From: Vairimorpha ceranae
Taxonomy: Eukaryota; Microsporidia; Nosematidae
Direction: 5' to 3'
Assembly: GCF_000988165.1 (NCBI RefSeq)
Contig: NW_020169323.1
Coordinates: 1-50,047, forward strand
Length of the DNA stretch: 50,047 nt
Under the pieces are notes generated by a model, which did no database searches, was not told the origin of the DNA, and worked only from the letters and a program-made list of their open reading frames with translations. Position 1 is the stretch's first letter; the number at the start of each line of letters is the position of its first letter. Positions 10,409 through 19,416 of the stretch are shown piece after piece. A program made the position numbers and the translations under genes.

Positions 10409-10693
10409 ATGTTTGTTAACACATTATCTAATTCAGAGAATAAAAACGTTTCTGTAATCGGAACAATAGAAAAAATTGATAATGACATTGTATTTCTACA
10501 ATGTGGAAAAAATGAAATAATGATTAGACACAATGGACTTGACAGTTATAAAACAAAAAATGTCAGAGTAAGAGGTATCGTAGAAAATGGAATTTTAGTT
10601 GAACATGTTGTGTGTAAGATTCCTGATGACTTTGATATAAACTTGTATGAAAGGTTTGTAGAAATTAATACTAAATTTCAATCTATTTTTTAA
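10409..10693 (+). CDS. Replication protein A small subunit, RPA3-like
   Basis: A 94-aa single OB-fold protein. Residues about 13-68 show the beta pattern of RPA14/Rpa3 (VSVIGTIEKIDNDIVFLQCG, then VRVRGIVENG), followed by the C-terminal helix IPDDFDINLYERFVEI that matches the FDLGLYNEAVKI-type helix of Rpa3 used for trimerisation with RPA70 and RPA32. Length fits the family (about 110-120 aa elsewhere). Role: structural subunit of the nuclear single-strand DNA-binding complex used in replication and repair. A CCC run (10403-10405) lies four bases before the ATG. The gene ends 9 bp from the end of the convergent PWP2 gene. Confidence 0.75.
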   Translation: MFVNTLSNSENKNVSVIGTIEKIDNDIVFLQCGKNEIMIRHNGLDSYKTKNVRVRGIVENGILVEHVVCKIPDDFDINLYERFVEINTKFQSIF

Positions 10694-10702
10694 TAAAATT
10701 AT

Positions 10703-12832
10703 TTATTCTATCAAATTTTCGAAAATAAAAGTATTTTCTAATGTAGTTTTATAAGCCTCTTCGCCCAAGTTTTTGCATACTTTTTGTTCGAAATTTCCTT
10801 TTCCGTGGTAATATATTAAATTTCGCATCCAGATATAACTCCTTATAAGATTAAAATTGTCATTTATTTGGTAGATCAAGAAAATTCTGAAATCCTCAAT
10901 CATATTAGATGGTAAAAATTTTACAACAAATTCAATTTCGTTTTCCGGTACAGTAATGAGAATTTGCTTTACGTATTGTGTTTCTTTAAGTTTCAAGGCT
11001 ACTATCAGTGCATTTAAAAACTTATTATTTTCTAAATATTTTGTAATAGCCTCTACAGTAGTTTCTAAATCCAGACATAATGGTAAATATTTGCTCGTTG
11101 ATTTTTCATAAGTAAAAATACCTTCTCTGCTTAGATAAGTAAACTTATATTGATTTTTACTGTGAATTAATTTTAGTACTTCAATTTTTTCAGATTTGTC
11201 ACACGATTCTTTCTGATTCTTAAATAAAATTTCTCTATAATTCTTCCACCTTGTATTCCTGGATACTTTGACGGTTTGTTCTATTGAATTATTACTAATA
11301 TCAAATATTTGTAACTTGTTCGATTCACCAGCTAAAAATAAGTATTTTAGATCAAAACTGACATCTATATTTTCTAAAGCTTTTATAGATTTATAAAGTA
11401 TAGAATCGCAAAACTCGAGATCAAAATTATAAATTATAATTTCATTTATAAGTACAATATAAATTTTTTGATTTTTAACAATAAAATTTATCGCTGTTTT
11501 TTCAAGCTTAGTAGAAATACATTCAGTTTTGTAAACATCCCATTTATTCAATTCATTATCGGTAGATAAAGAAAATAAATAATTATCAGCATAATACAAA
11601 TTTTTGACTGGCGCTTCATGTCCTTCAAGATTGTCAATTTCCCTTGATCTTTGCAAATCTATAACCCGTATCTTGTAAGAATCATAATCAGCTAAAAATA
11701 AAAGCATTCCGTCATCACAAATAGCGGACGCACTTATTTTTACAGGTATATTAAAAGATCTGTAACAAGTGCTATTTTTTATATCAAAAAGACTTATATA
11801 TCCATTTACTGCTAAAGATAACACCGAACCACTTAAAAAATATACATCAAGTAACGGATGCGTATTTTTCTCATCATATAATGTCCTAATGCATTTCTTA
11901 TCATCGTAAAGTCGTATTTTTTTATCAGTACACCCCACACAATATAACTCATTATAGATATCAAAGCAAGATATTTGCGGTAAATCTAATGAATAAATAT
12001 AAGTATCTATCTCAAAATTTAATATTCCTACAAAATTCGGTCCTTTAATTGCCACCTTATTTCTACATAAGCCAATTTCTGTTATAATGTTAACAGTATC
12101 AAAACTATAAATTGTTGTTTGTTCCGAAATGATTTCAATCGTCGATTTCGCATTTTCGAAAACACAAATGCAAATTAGATTCTCAAACTGATCCGCACAA
12201 CTAATTGTCGCATTTTTAAAAATTTTATGATCGATTTTTTTGGTCAAAATGTTTACATAGTATATTTGCCCTTCTTCACAAATAACAACTATGTAATCTT
12301 TTATTAGACAAATTTTAACAGGAATAGATTTTGTACTTATAAGTCTATCAACATCTTTAGTCTGTAAATTGTATGTTTTAATACTACAATCTCTGCTACC
12401 AGTAATAACAATTTTATCAGTAAGAAATAATAAACAAGAAATTATGTCATTGTGAGCCTTAACTTTCGAATGTAAATCAAACATTCCAAATTTATATTCT
12501 TTTGGTGTGTACCAAACTTCTAAAAAACATTCAGTACCCAGAACAATAAATTTTTCAGAAACGAGTAAACTGTAAGGAACACATTTTAGGGAAGCAATAT
12601 TTTTACAATCGTAAATTAAAACTAGGCTGTCTTCAGTAATTACATAAAGTATACTTTGTTTACATATAAATTGTCTAACATATCCTTCTAAGATACCACA
12701 TATTTTGTATTCACCCTCTTTAACTCTAAAAATAAATGTATTTGTTGCAAAAAATAATTCATTTTCTAACTGAAAAATTCCTTTGGAAAGAGATGTTGTA
12801 GGAACTAAAGACTTTAACGAATAATGAAGCAT
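10703..12832 (-). CDS. PWP2: PWP2/UTP1-like WD-repeat protein of the SSU processome
   Basis: A 709-aa protein with degenerate WD40 blades over about residues 15-545 (for example TDKIVITGSRDCSIKTYNLQ and CVGCTDKKIRLYDD) and a C-terminal Utp12-type helical domain at about 600-700 (LNALIVALKLKETQ ... IRSYIWMRNLIYYHGK). The short segment LSREGIFTYEKS before that domain matches the 'EGLLVYS' junction typical of PWP2, and the early blade LEVWYTPKEYKFGMFDLHSK matches the PWP2 'VWRAP...F.LH' segment; this favours PWP2 over UTP12 or UTP13. The protein is shorter than yeast Pwp2 (about 920 aa). Role: UTP-B subcomplex, early pre-18S rRNA folding in the nucleolus. CCC signal on the minus strand at 12839-12837. 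Confidence 0.8.
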   Translation of the reverse strand: MLHYSLKSLVPTTSLSKGIFQLENELFFATNTFIFRVKEGEYKICGILEGYVRQFICKQSILYVITEDSLVLIYDCKNIASLKCVPYSLLVSEKFIVLGTECFLEVWYTPKEYKFGMFDLHSKVKAHNDIISCLLFLTDKIVITGSRDCSIKTYNLQTKDVDRLISTKSIPVKICLIKDYIVVICEEGQIYYVNILTKKIDHKIFKNATISCADQFENLICICVFENAKSTIEIISEQTTIYSFDTVNIITEIGLCRNKVAIKGPNFVGILNFEIDTYIYSLDLPQISCFDIYNELYCVGCTDKKIRLYDDKKCIRTLYDEKNTHPLLDVYFLSGSVLSLAVNGYISLFDIKNSTCYRSFNIPVKISASAICDDGMLLFLADYDSYKIRVIDLQRSREIDNLEGHEAPVKNLYYADNYLFSLSTDNELNKWDVYKTECISTKLEKTAINFIVKNQKIYIVLINEIIIYNFDLEFCDSILYKSIKALENIDVSFDLKYLFLAGESNKLQIFDISNNSIEQTVKVSRNTRWKNYREILFKNQKESCDKSEKIEVLKLIHSKNQYKFTYLSREGIFTYEKSTSKYLPLCLDLETTVEAITKYLENNKFLNALIVALKLKETQYVKQILITVPENEIEFVVKFLPSNMIEDFRIFLIYQINDNFNLIRSYIWMRNLIYYHGKGNFEQKVCKNLGEEAYKTTLENTFIFENLIE

Positions 12833-12855
12833 TGAAGGGTAAAATATTTTAACAT

Positions 12856-13065
12856 TTATTTATTAAAAAAATCTTTTGTGTATAGTGTGGGTTTTACAAT
12901 TCCAGTAGAATAAGATTCAGAATCTTCTAAATTGAGTTGTTTGATAATATGCTCTTTTATTCGTTTAACTTTCTCAGCACTTAAATGCTTAACAACATTT
13001 CGTTCAATACAATTAAGCCTGGTTCTTATTTTCGCTTTAATTGCTATTTTAGACATTGCAACCAT
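12856..13065 (-). CDS. Small basic hypothetical protein, 69 aa
   Basis: Not recognised. Two short helical basic segments (SKIAIKAKIRTRL and LSAEKVKRIKEHIIKQLNL) are followed by an extended Ser/Pro-containing tail. The ATG at 13065 is preceded after six bases by a CCC run (GGG at 13072-13074 on the plus strand); a second in-frame ATG lies three codons further in. Its stop codon is only 23 bp upstream of the PWP2 ATG, and the CCC signal of PWP2 lies inside that 23-bp gap, so the two genes are nearly fused head to tail. Size and charge would fit a small ribosomal or nucleolar protein, but that is a guess. Confidence 0.65.
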   Translation of the reverse strand: MVAMSKIAIKAKIRTRLNCIERNVVKHLSAEKVKRIKEHIIKQLNLEDSESYSTGIVKPTLYTKDFFNK

Positions 13066-13967
13066 TTTTAAGGGTTTAAACGAAAGAAACTGATTTTTTA
13101 AAAATACACGACTAAAAGAAGAAAATAAATAGACAAAGTATAAGAATGTTATATTAACTAAATTATATTTACTTTAAAAGTTATTTGTCAAATGTATATT
13201 AGTTTTGTAAATTAAAAACTTCTAACATAAGCAACATTTAAACACTCTACCCCCGCAATCAGTAACACCTCTTTACATTAATTATTTAGCAAAAATTTTT
13301 GTCATAGCCAGGCTTTTAAAGGCATAAACTATCAATTAACAATATGCCACCTCTCGTTTAAGTTATATTAAATTTAATAAATAAAATTAAAAAAATGATA
13401 TGGATAGAAAATGGCGTGTGTACTAAAAAAATACTTTACATAAAAATTTTAAATAAACAATCATGCCATCCTGAATAAAAAAATGTATCTCTTTTGCTTT
13501 AATAGCAAATTTAATCTTACAATAAATTATTTTAAAAATGCGATTTTAAATTGCATAAAATAGCTTTTCAAAAAATTTCATTGTATAATCTTATGATTTA
13601 CAAAAATATTACATATATAAAATCATTCAAAAAAAACACAAAGAAGAAGATAGCGGCATTGTGCTTATAGAAAGAAAGTCAACAAAAGAACCGAGAGATT
13701 TGAATACCTTGGCGTAAAATAGAAGAACAGTAAAAAAGAAAAAGCTTTGTTTAATACATTTTCTTCTTTATAAATAAACCATAAAGGTAAAAATATAAAT
13801 TTTAAACAGACAAATTAGTACGAAAATTGACAATAATAAAAAGATTAGCACAGAAATTTTAGAAATTAATTATTCTTCATTGTTAACAAAATTATAAAAA
13901 AAACAATACAGTGATTTACAAGCATAAGAGAACAATAAACATCAAAGAGAAGAAAAATTAAAATAAT
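13066..13967. other. Intergenic region, 0.9 kb, with a reverse-transcriptase-like scar
   Basis: Between two minus-strand genes. A CCCCC run at about 13250 is not followed by an ATG. A short GC-richer stretch (13649-13722) resembles decayed reverse transcriptase and is listed separately. The rest is plain AT sequence. Confidence 0.55.
13649..13722 (+). pseudogene. Scar of a non-LTR reverse transcriptase
   Basis: In one frame 13649 onward reads DSGIVLIERKSTKEPRD, like the K(S/C)GI segment that precedes RT motif 6. In the next frame 13693-13719 reads ERFEYLGVK, the F-x-YLG-V motif of non-LTR reverse transcriptases, then a TAG. A single frameshift between the two would explain the pattern. A similar string (RFEYL) occurs near 17672, and a longer RT fragment sits at the right edge of the window. 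The stretch is short, so this is an inference. Confidence 0.35.
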
Positions 13968-15122
13968 TTAATCTGTCGATTCGACAACCTCTGATTTCCT
14001 AATACCATAGAAGGCTCTCTTCTCTTCTGAAGTCTGGAATCTTCCACTTCCGATCTTAGATGACGTATCAACAAATTTGATAACTAAATCTTCCGATTTC
14101 CTATGATTTTTAAGTAAAGACTTTCTTAAAGTAACGACTCTTTTTGAAGGCCCGATAATAGCACCCTTTAACATAATAAAATCATTTTTAATTGAACCAT
14201 AATGAGGAAATCCACCCATTGGTGTAATTAACTTTTCAGTCAAATCAAATTCAGTCTTAATTTTCTCTTTTCCGTGTCCAATCATATAAACCTTCTTGTT
14301 AATTTCTGTCCTTCTATGGAATCCTTTTCCTCCTGCCCTTGCTACAGTTGTCATTACTCTTGAAGGATGCCAAGCACCAATACAAGCAACCTTTCTAATA
14401 CCTTTACGTGATTTTCTTGGTTGTTTAGTAACACCAAATCTTTTCACTACACCAGTAAAACCTTTACCCTTCGTGACACCAATAACATCTAAATTTTCAT
14501 TAATATCAAAAATGTCTCTAATATTAATTTCCTTTTCAAAATTCTCTAATGCCCAATCAACTTTCTGTTCTACATTTCCTCCATTAACTTGTATTTCAGC
14601 CGTATGTGACTTTTTAAGATTTAAAACTGGAATCTTAGTAGGCTGAGAATGTACTAACACTCTAATAATGCATGCACGCTTTTTAAGCTCTGCAATTTTT
14701 TGTTCTTTATCTTCAATTGAACAATCACTCAACTTAGCAGAAATTTCTTCCCATTTCAATCCGTATCTACGCCTCAATACGCCTTGATCGATGTGAGAAG
14801 AGAAAACAGTAGCAATTCTTTTAAGACCTTTACCAGTCTGTTCATATCCAGTAACACCATAAATAACATTAGCAGGTGTTTCTATTATTGTAACAGCATC
14901 TAAAATTTCTTTAACAGACTGTTTATTTTTAGTCTGTACAGTCCTTGTTCTTATTACGTGAGTCATACCAGCCTTGTATCCTATAAATCCAGTAAGATGT
15001 ATTGGTGCGTTACAATCATCTTTAGGAAATGCCCTTATTGGTGGCCTGATTGTCTTAGATCTTTTTCTAGGACAGAAAGCTAAAGAACCATGTCTTGGTG
15101 CATTAAATTTTCTACAACTCAT
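13968..15122 (-). CDS. RPL3: 60S ribosomal protein L3 (uL3)
   Basis: A 384-aa full-length uL3 (about 387 aa in yeast). It starts with the typical [20 protein letters not shown], continues with [15 protein letters not shown], and contains the conserved central block [17 protein letters not shown] followed by [13 protein letters not shown] and [17 protein letters not shown], the region that reaches the peptidyl-transferase centre and carries the methylated His in other eukaryotes. It is a core protein of the large subunit. A strong CCCCC signal (15128-15132 on the plus strand) lies five bases before the ATG. Codon use is richer in GC than neighbouring genes, as expected for high expression. No intron is seen at the 5' end. 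Confidence 0.97.
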   Translation of the reverse strand: MSCRKFNAPRHGSLAFCPRKRSKTIRPPIRAFPKDDCNAPIHLTGFIGYKAGMTHVIRTRTVQTKNKQSVKEILDAVTIIETPANVIYGVTGYEQTGKGLKRIATVFSSHIDQGVLRRRYGLKWEEISAKLSDCSIEDKEQKIAELKKRACIIRVLVHSQPTKIPVLNLKKSHTAEIQVNGGNVEQKVDWALENFEKEINIRDIFDINENLDVIGVTKGKGFTGVVKRFGVTKQPRKSRKGIRKVACIGAWHPSRVMTTVARAGGKGFHRRTEINKKVYMIGHGKEKIKTEFDLTEKLITPMGGFPHYGSIKNDFIMLKGAIIGPSKRVVTLRKSLLKNHRKSEDLVIKFVDTSSKIGSGRFQTSEEKRAFYGIRKSEVVESTD

Positions 15123-15594
15123 TTTTAGGGGGTAAAATTTTTAAAAATTAAGAAAAAAATCAAAAATTTTTGGAGGAAAAATTAGAAAAAGCAACTTTTT
15201 TCATTTTGGATATTTAATATGTTTTAATTCATGATTAAAAATAGTCTGTAAATTTTGTACTTGTGCGTTTTTTAAATTTATAAAACGGTTTATTTTTACA
15301 ATAAAGGTATTCATTTGAAAAATAAAAAAAAATACTTAAAAAGCAATAACATACAAAAGATATACATTTGTTGTTAAAAATAGCTAGCAATAAACATTTT
15401 ATTTCATTAAAATTTCAGATAAATTTACTCATTAAATGTGTTAAATTAATTTTTTTGTAAACCACATAATACAAATAAACAAGGAAAGCTCATCGTAAAG
15501 TTGGTATATAATATTTGGTTGAATTGTTAGACATAGTTTCATCCCCGTATAGTGCATTTTATAAAAATAAAAAATTAACATGCATAAAGTATTT
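15123..15594. other. Intergenic region
   Basis: 472 bp between the uL3 promoter and the 3' end of the eIF3a-like gene. A CCCC run at about 15552 is 25 bp from the next ATG (15580), and the frame from there runs antisense into the neighbouring gene, so it was not accepted as a gene. Confidence 0.55.
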
Positions 15595-17160
15595 TTATTC
15601 ATCATACCATCCTTTATTTTTATTTATTTTGCTACTTGTAGATGGAGAATAGGGCTGTTCTGGAGCTTTATAAACATCATCTTGTTCACTTAATTTTTTA
15701 AAAGAGTCAGCATTTTCTAAATTTTTTTCATTAATTTTAATATTATTGATGTTTGGAACAAAAATATCGCTTTTATTACTAGCTTTTGATTTGTAAATAT
15801 TTAAATTGGGTCTAAAAATTCCATCATCTTTATTTTCATTAATATTGTTATTAAAATTTACTGTGGCACCGTAAGTGTAGATATGCCTATCTGTCAAAAT
15901 TTCCTCTTTTTTATGTAAAGAAGGTCTATAAATGTTATTATTAACAGGTCCTTCTTCATCGTCTCTCCAACTTGACTTTTTTGATATTTCTACCTTTGAC
16001 ACAAATTCGTATTTTTTATCTTGCCTCTTAGATTTCAATTCTACTAACATGCTGTCAAGATCATCTTTGTATTTCAAAAATAAACTTTGCTTTTCTTTTA
16101 GTGCTTTATTGTATTTTTCATGATTAATTTTTCGAGCGTTGTTTCTTATTTCATAGTACATTTCTTTATTTTTATAACATTTTTTTAATATATCACAATA
16201 TATATTATATTTGGCTTTTCTAATAGTAAAATTATCAGTAAATTTAATTTCTTTCTTCTTAATAATTGGTTTCTCTACATTTATTTCATTTTTTTCTACT
16301 ATTTTTATATTTTTTTGTTTTTTTCTAATTTTATACAAATCTACAATATCGTATATTTTTGAATCAACAGATTGATATTTAAATTCTCCTATAATAATTT
16401 CATTATTTTCTCTTACAAAAGATAAATTATTTTTACTCATAAAACTTATAAAATTCAAATTTTCTTTGTTACACGATATTTTACTACCTATATTTTTAAT
16501 ATAAAAATCCCAAAATTTATCGTAAAAGATATTATAACCTGCATCAAAATCTTGTAAATTCATTTTTAATAAGTACTGTGAATATTTATTCCCTTCGTTT
16601 TTATACCTACAAAGACCTTTGTACATTTCAAAATTCTTAATTGACTCTTTCCAACTTAATGCATTTAATGCAGAATAATAATTTCCCGAAATAAATAAAA
16701 TATTAGAAAGAATTGTATAATATCGATCAAATAAAATATCATTGTGTACATTACAAGTAGTAATAAATAACGAAATCGTGTACAACATCGTAGAACACTC
16801 ATATAGCCATTCCTTAGAATATAATATATCTGATATTGTAACTAATATATTTAATATATTAACTAGTAAAGGTGATCCTCTAAACTTATTAATAATATTT
16901 ATAGACAATTTACTAAAAATGTCAATAAGGTCCTCTAGATCGTAATCTGATTGAAGTAAAGCATAAATTACTAGTGGTAACATGCTGTATTCTTTAATGT
17001 CTATTAAACTAAAAAATATTTGTTTATAAGTTTTATAATCCAGTTTTTTATTACAAGCATAGTTTATAAAAGACTTTATTTCATCTAATTCATACTTGTT
17101 GTTATAAATAAACTTGTCACTTGTACTGCTAGCAATAATTTCATCATAGTCTTGTTCCAT
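15595..17160 (-). CDS. Probable eIF3 subunit A (TIF32-like)
   Basis: A 521-aa protein. Residues 1-260 are helical and TPR/PCI-like (for example DRYYTILSNILFISGNYYSA). Residues 270-400 are long, highly charged helices. From residue 400 the tail is unstructured, with a repeated pattern of W/DDE followed by (I/V)(Y/F)xP: SSWRDDEEGP, NIYRPSL, IFRPNL, IFVPNI, VYKAPEQP. A PCI-like N-terminus, a charged middle and a W/R/D-E/P-rich C-terminus are the layout of eIF3a, which scaffolds eIF3 on the 40S subunit. No single diagnostic motif was found, so another scaffold remains possible. A CCC signal (17166-17168) is five bases before the ATG. The gene starts 60 bp after the end of the next upstream gene. 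Confidence 0.45.
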   Translation of the reverse strand: MEQDYDEIIASSTSDKFIYNNKYELDEIKSFINYACNKKLDYKTYKQIFFSLIDIKEYSMLPLVIYALLQSDYDLEDLIDIFSKLSINIINKFRGSPLLVNILNILVTISDILYSKEWLYECSTMLYTISLFITTCNVHNDILFDRYYTILSNILFISGNYYSALNALSWKESIKNFEMYKGLCRYKNEGNKYSQYLLKMNLQDFDAGYNIFYDKFWDFYIKNIGSKISCNKENLNFISFMSKNNLSFVRENNEIIIGEFKYQSVDSKIYDIVDLYKIRKKQKNIKIVEKNEINVEKPIIKKKEIKFTDNFTIRKAKYNIYCDILKKCYKNKEMYYEIRNNARKINHEKYNKALKEKQSLFLKYKDDLDSMLVELKSKRQDKKYEFVSKVEISKKSSWRDDEEGPVNNNIYRPSLHKKEEILTDRHIYTYGATVNFNNNINENKDDGIFRPNLNIYKSKASNKSDIFVPNINNIKINEKNLENADSFKKLSEQDDVYKAPEQPYSPSTSSKINKNKGWYDE

Positions 17161-17220
17161 TAAGAGGGTTTAAAAATGCAAAACAAAAAACGTTAAAATT
17201 TTAATATTACGATTTGTAAG

Positions 17221-17568
17221 TTAAAAAGGTTTGATAAAATCTTTTACTACAGAAAAAAATAATCCCATCATTCCATTGTTAACTGCAAATTGTGTGCCAT
17301 TTCTCATTCCAACACAAAATCCACTAATAAATACACTACACATTCTAAGAAGATATCCTCTCATTCCTACAAGATCAAGTAAATATGAATTAATACAATG
17401 TATTAAAGTATATTTACTCATATCAATACCATTAAGAACACACTCATTTAGTGTATAAAGATCTGGATACTCTTGAAATACCTTATAAGTAAGCTTTGTA
17501 AGTGTACTAAACACGAATGAACTGCCTACATTTTCCAATGAATTCCTAATAAAATAATTTTGAAACAT
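17221..17568 (-). CDS. Small hydrophobic protein, 115 aa (possibly Tim17/22-like)
   Basis: Not firmly recognised. The start at 17568 (MFQNYFIRNS) is preferred over the ATG at 17607 because the CCC signal (GGG at 17579-17581) lies between them. There are hydrophobic segments at about residues 16-31, 60-72 and 78-112; the last (CSVFISGFCVGMRNGTQFAV, then GMMGLFFSVVKDF) has small-residue spacing that faintly recalls the Tim17/22/23 family of mitochondrial (mitosomal) inner-membrane translocases. The protein is poorer in Gly than that family, so the likeness is only a lead. It shares strand and close spacing (60 bp) with the eIF3a-like gene downstream. Confidence 0.6.
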   Translation of the reverse strand: MFQNYFIRNSLENVGSSFVFSTLTKLTYKVFQEYPDLYTLNECVLNGIDMSKYTLIHCINSYLLDLVGMRGYLLRMCSVFISGFCVGMRNGTQFAVNNGMMGLFFSVVKDFIKPF

Positions 17569-17941
17569 AGAGAGAGAAGGGTAAAACAAAAATATGACTA
17601 TGTACAAATATATTAAAAATAGTATTAGCTTATTTTTTATATTGAGCTGGTGGAAACTAATTAATGAGAGAAATTAGAGATTTGAGTACTTGATGCAAAA
17701 AAGAAGAAGCTTCATTAAATAAATTTTATTTTACCTATTGTTTATAAATTTACAATAATTCTTTTATTCTACTAAAAATTTCAAAATATTATAAAACGTA
17801 CATTTTTGTTAAATAAAGCAAAAAAGTTAATTTACATTTATTAGTAGTAAACAATTTTTTTTCGTTTTACCTCAATTTTCAATAATCTATTTTAGAAAAT
17901 AAAAATACGATAATTTTATTGTATTCTTTACCCCGCACAAT
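17569..17941. other. Divergent promoter region
   Basis: Upstream region of two divergent genes, with a minus-strand CCC (17579-17581) and a plus-strand CCCC (17931-17934). A short string at about 17672 (AGATTTGAGTACTTGATGC) resembles the reverse-transcriptase scar near 13696 at DNA level and could be another decayed copy. Confidence 0.5.
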
Positions 17942-18358
17942 ATGAAGCTACAAGATATCTATGAGATTGACTCGATTGATGACTTTGAAACCAAAAAGTC
18001 GGCTTTTCTTAGCATAAAAATTCTCGATTATCAAAATGTAAAGCACACGAATGTTTTTTTAGATTATATAAAAATGTACACACAATACGGTGATCATTCT
18101 TCTCTTCAAGAAATTCTAGAAAAATGTAAATATACTGAACAAGAACTAAAAGAATATAATCTTCATAGTATCGTTAGAACCAGGCGTGTAAGCTGGGACA
18201 CTAACCTTGTAGAAATAAAAGAGATTGAAGGTAGAAAATCTAAACATCGACGAATAGAAAAAGTTTACGATTACGATTTACAAAAAATACAAAATTGCGA
18301 TAAAGAAAAGGTAACAAAAATTTTAAATGATTTGCAAAATAAAAAAATTCTTAATTGA
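17942..18358 (+). CDS. Hypothetical protein with PP1-docking-like RVSW motif, 138 aa
   Basis: Not a recognised family. Residues 1-76 are helical. Residues 79-96 read RTRRVSWDTNLVEIKEIE: a basic patch, the four residues RVSW (82-85), then an acidic/hydrophobic strand. This matches the [K/R]VxF/W docking consensus for protein phosphatase 1 and resembles the docking segment of PNUTS-type nuclear PP1 regulators (V-x-W followed by L-x-E/Q-I/V). The C-terminal 40 residues are basic and helical. A role as a PP1 regulatory subunit is an inference from this one motif. A CCCC run (17931-17934) lies seven bases before the ATG. Confidence 0.65.
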   Translation: MKLQDIYEIDSIDDFETKKSAFLSIKILDYQNVKHTNVFLDYIKMYTQYGDHSSLQEILEKCKYTEQELKEYNLHSIVRTRRVSWDTNLVEIKEIEGRKSKHRRIEKVYDYDLQKIQNCDKEKVTKILNDLQNKKILN

Positions 18359-18509
18359 TTTACAATAACTTTCAGTATTTTTTTTAAATTTATTACTTTT
18401 GTTTGAGAGGACATTAACTAAAAGTATAAAATGGTTAAAGAATGAATACAAAATGCATTTTAACGCTGTTTCAAATTTCTTGTTTACTTTTTTTAATTTT
18501 TCTCCCTTT

Positions 18510-19211
18510 ATGAATAGGTTGGAAGATTATGTAAATTTTATAAAAACTAAACAGCATTCTCTCCCAAAATACAAAACACTTTTTTACGATACATTGAGGG
18601 ATGATATATTAAAAATTAGTCGAATTATCACTAACACACTAAATTATAAAAATATTTTAATTATTGAAAAAAATTTAAACAAAGTGTCTGAAAAAGTGAC
18701 ACAGACCCTAAATTTAGTAGAAATAGATGGAAGTAAAGATGAAATACTACATTTTGAAGGTGTAAAGAAGATTATACAAGAAATGCTTATAGATACAAAA
18801 ATTAAATTAGAAAAAGTTAAACAGAAGAAAACATCTCTGGATTTAGAATTGGAACCTGAAAAAATAACAAAACCGTGTAAAAAATACGATACAAATCTTC
18901 AGGAAGAACTTCAAGTCGAAAGACTAGAAATAATGGGTAATAGTCTTGTAGAAAGATACAGAGTAACAAGACAAAGGTTACTAGAAATAGAAAGTATACA
19001 AGAAAATATATCAGAACAATTAAATATACAAGACGAACGTATAGACGATGTCATAGGGAAAATGAGCGATATTTATAAATCAGTGAAAAATAGTAAAAAT
19101 GTAATTAATGATGAAAATGGTTCTGGCAGTTTTATTAGAAGATTTATAACCATTTTATTTTTTTGTCTAACTTTTATGATAATTTTTTTACATGTTTACT
19201 ATAAAACTTAA
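18510..19211 (+). CDS. SNARE-like tail-anchored protein
   Basis: A 233-aa protein with helical N-terminal segments (1-110), a heptad region at about residues 148-200 (VTRQRLLEIESIQENISEQL, then QDERIDDVIGKM) typical of a Q-SNARE motif, and a C-terminal transmembrane anchor at 210-230. The QDExID string and the short lumenal end recall syntaxin-18/Ufe1-type or Qc SNAREs, but the zero-layer Gln cannot be placed with certainty, so the class is left open. Role: membrane fusion in the secretory pathway; SLY1, a SNARE chaperone, is encoded 1.9 kb away. The start at 18510 is chosen because CCC (18504-18506) immediately precedes it; ATG at 18453 in the same frame lacks the signal. Confidence 0.6.
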   Translation: MNRLEDYVNFIKTKQHSLPKYKTLFYDTLRDDILKISRIITNTLNYKNILIIEKNLNKVSEKVTQTLNLVEIDGSKDEILHFEGVKKIIQEMLIDTKIKLEKVKQKKTSLDLELEPEKITKPCKKYDTNLQEELQVERLEIMGNSLVERYRVTRQRLLEIESIQENISEQLNIQDERIDDVIGKMSDIYKSVKNSKNVINDENGSGSFIRRFITILFFCLTFMIIFLHVYYKT

Positions 19212-19416
19212 AATTAAATTTGTCTAATTTATTGTTAATACACATTTTTAATATAGTAGTTTTAACTTATGCTTTACTACAATATTATGTTGATATATTA
19301 AGATATATATGTTTGTAAAAAAATTATTTTTATTAAAGTTTATACAAATTTGATAAAATTTTTAACTTAAAATATCGTTAATAAAAAATTATAAAATAAA
19401 TTTTTAGTATTAGAGT

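Noticed and set aside
14296..14646. 116-codon frame antisense to uL3
   Set aside because: It is a shadow of a highly conserved gene with biased codons; no start signal.
15580..15695. Plus-strand hydrophobic frame starting near 15580 after a CCCC run
   Set aside because: The run is 25 bp from the ATG and the frame runs antisense into the eIF3a-like gene.
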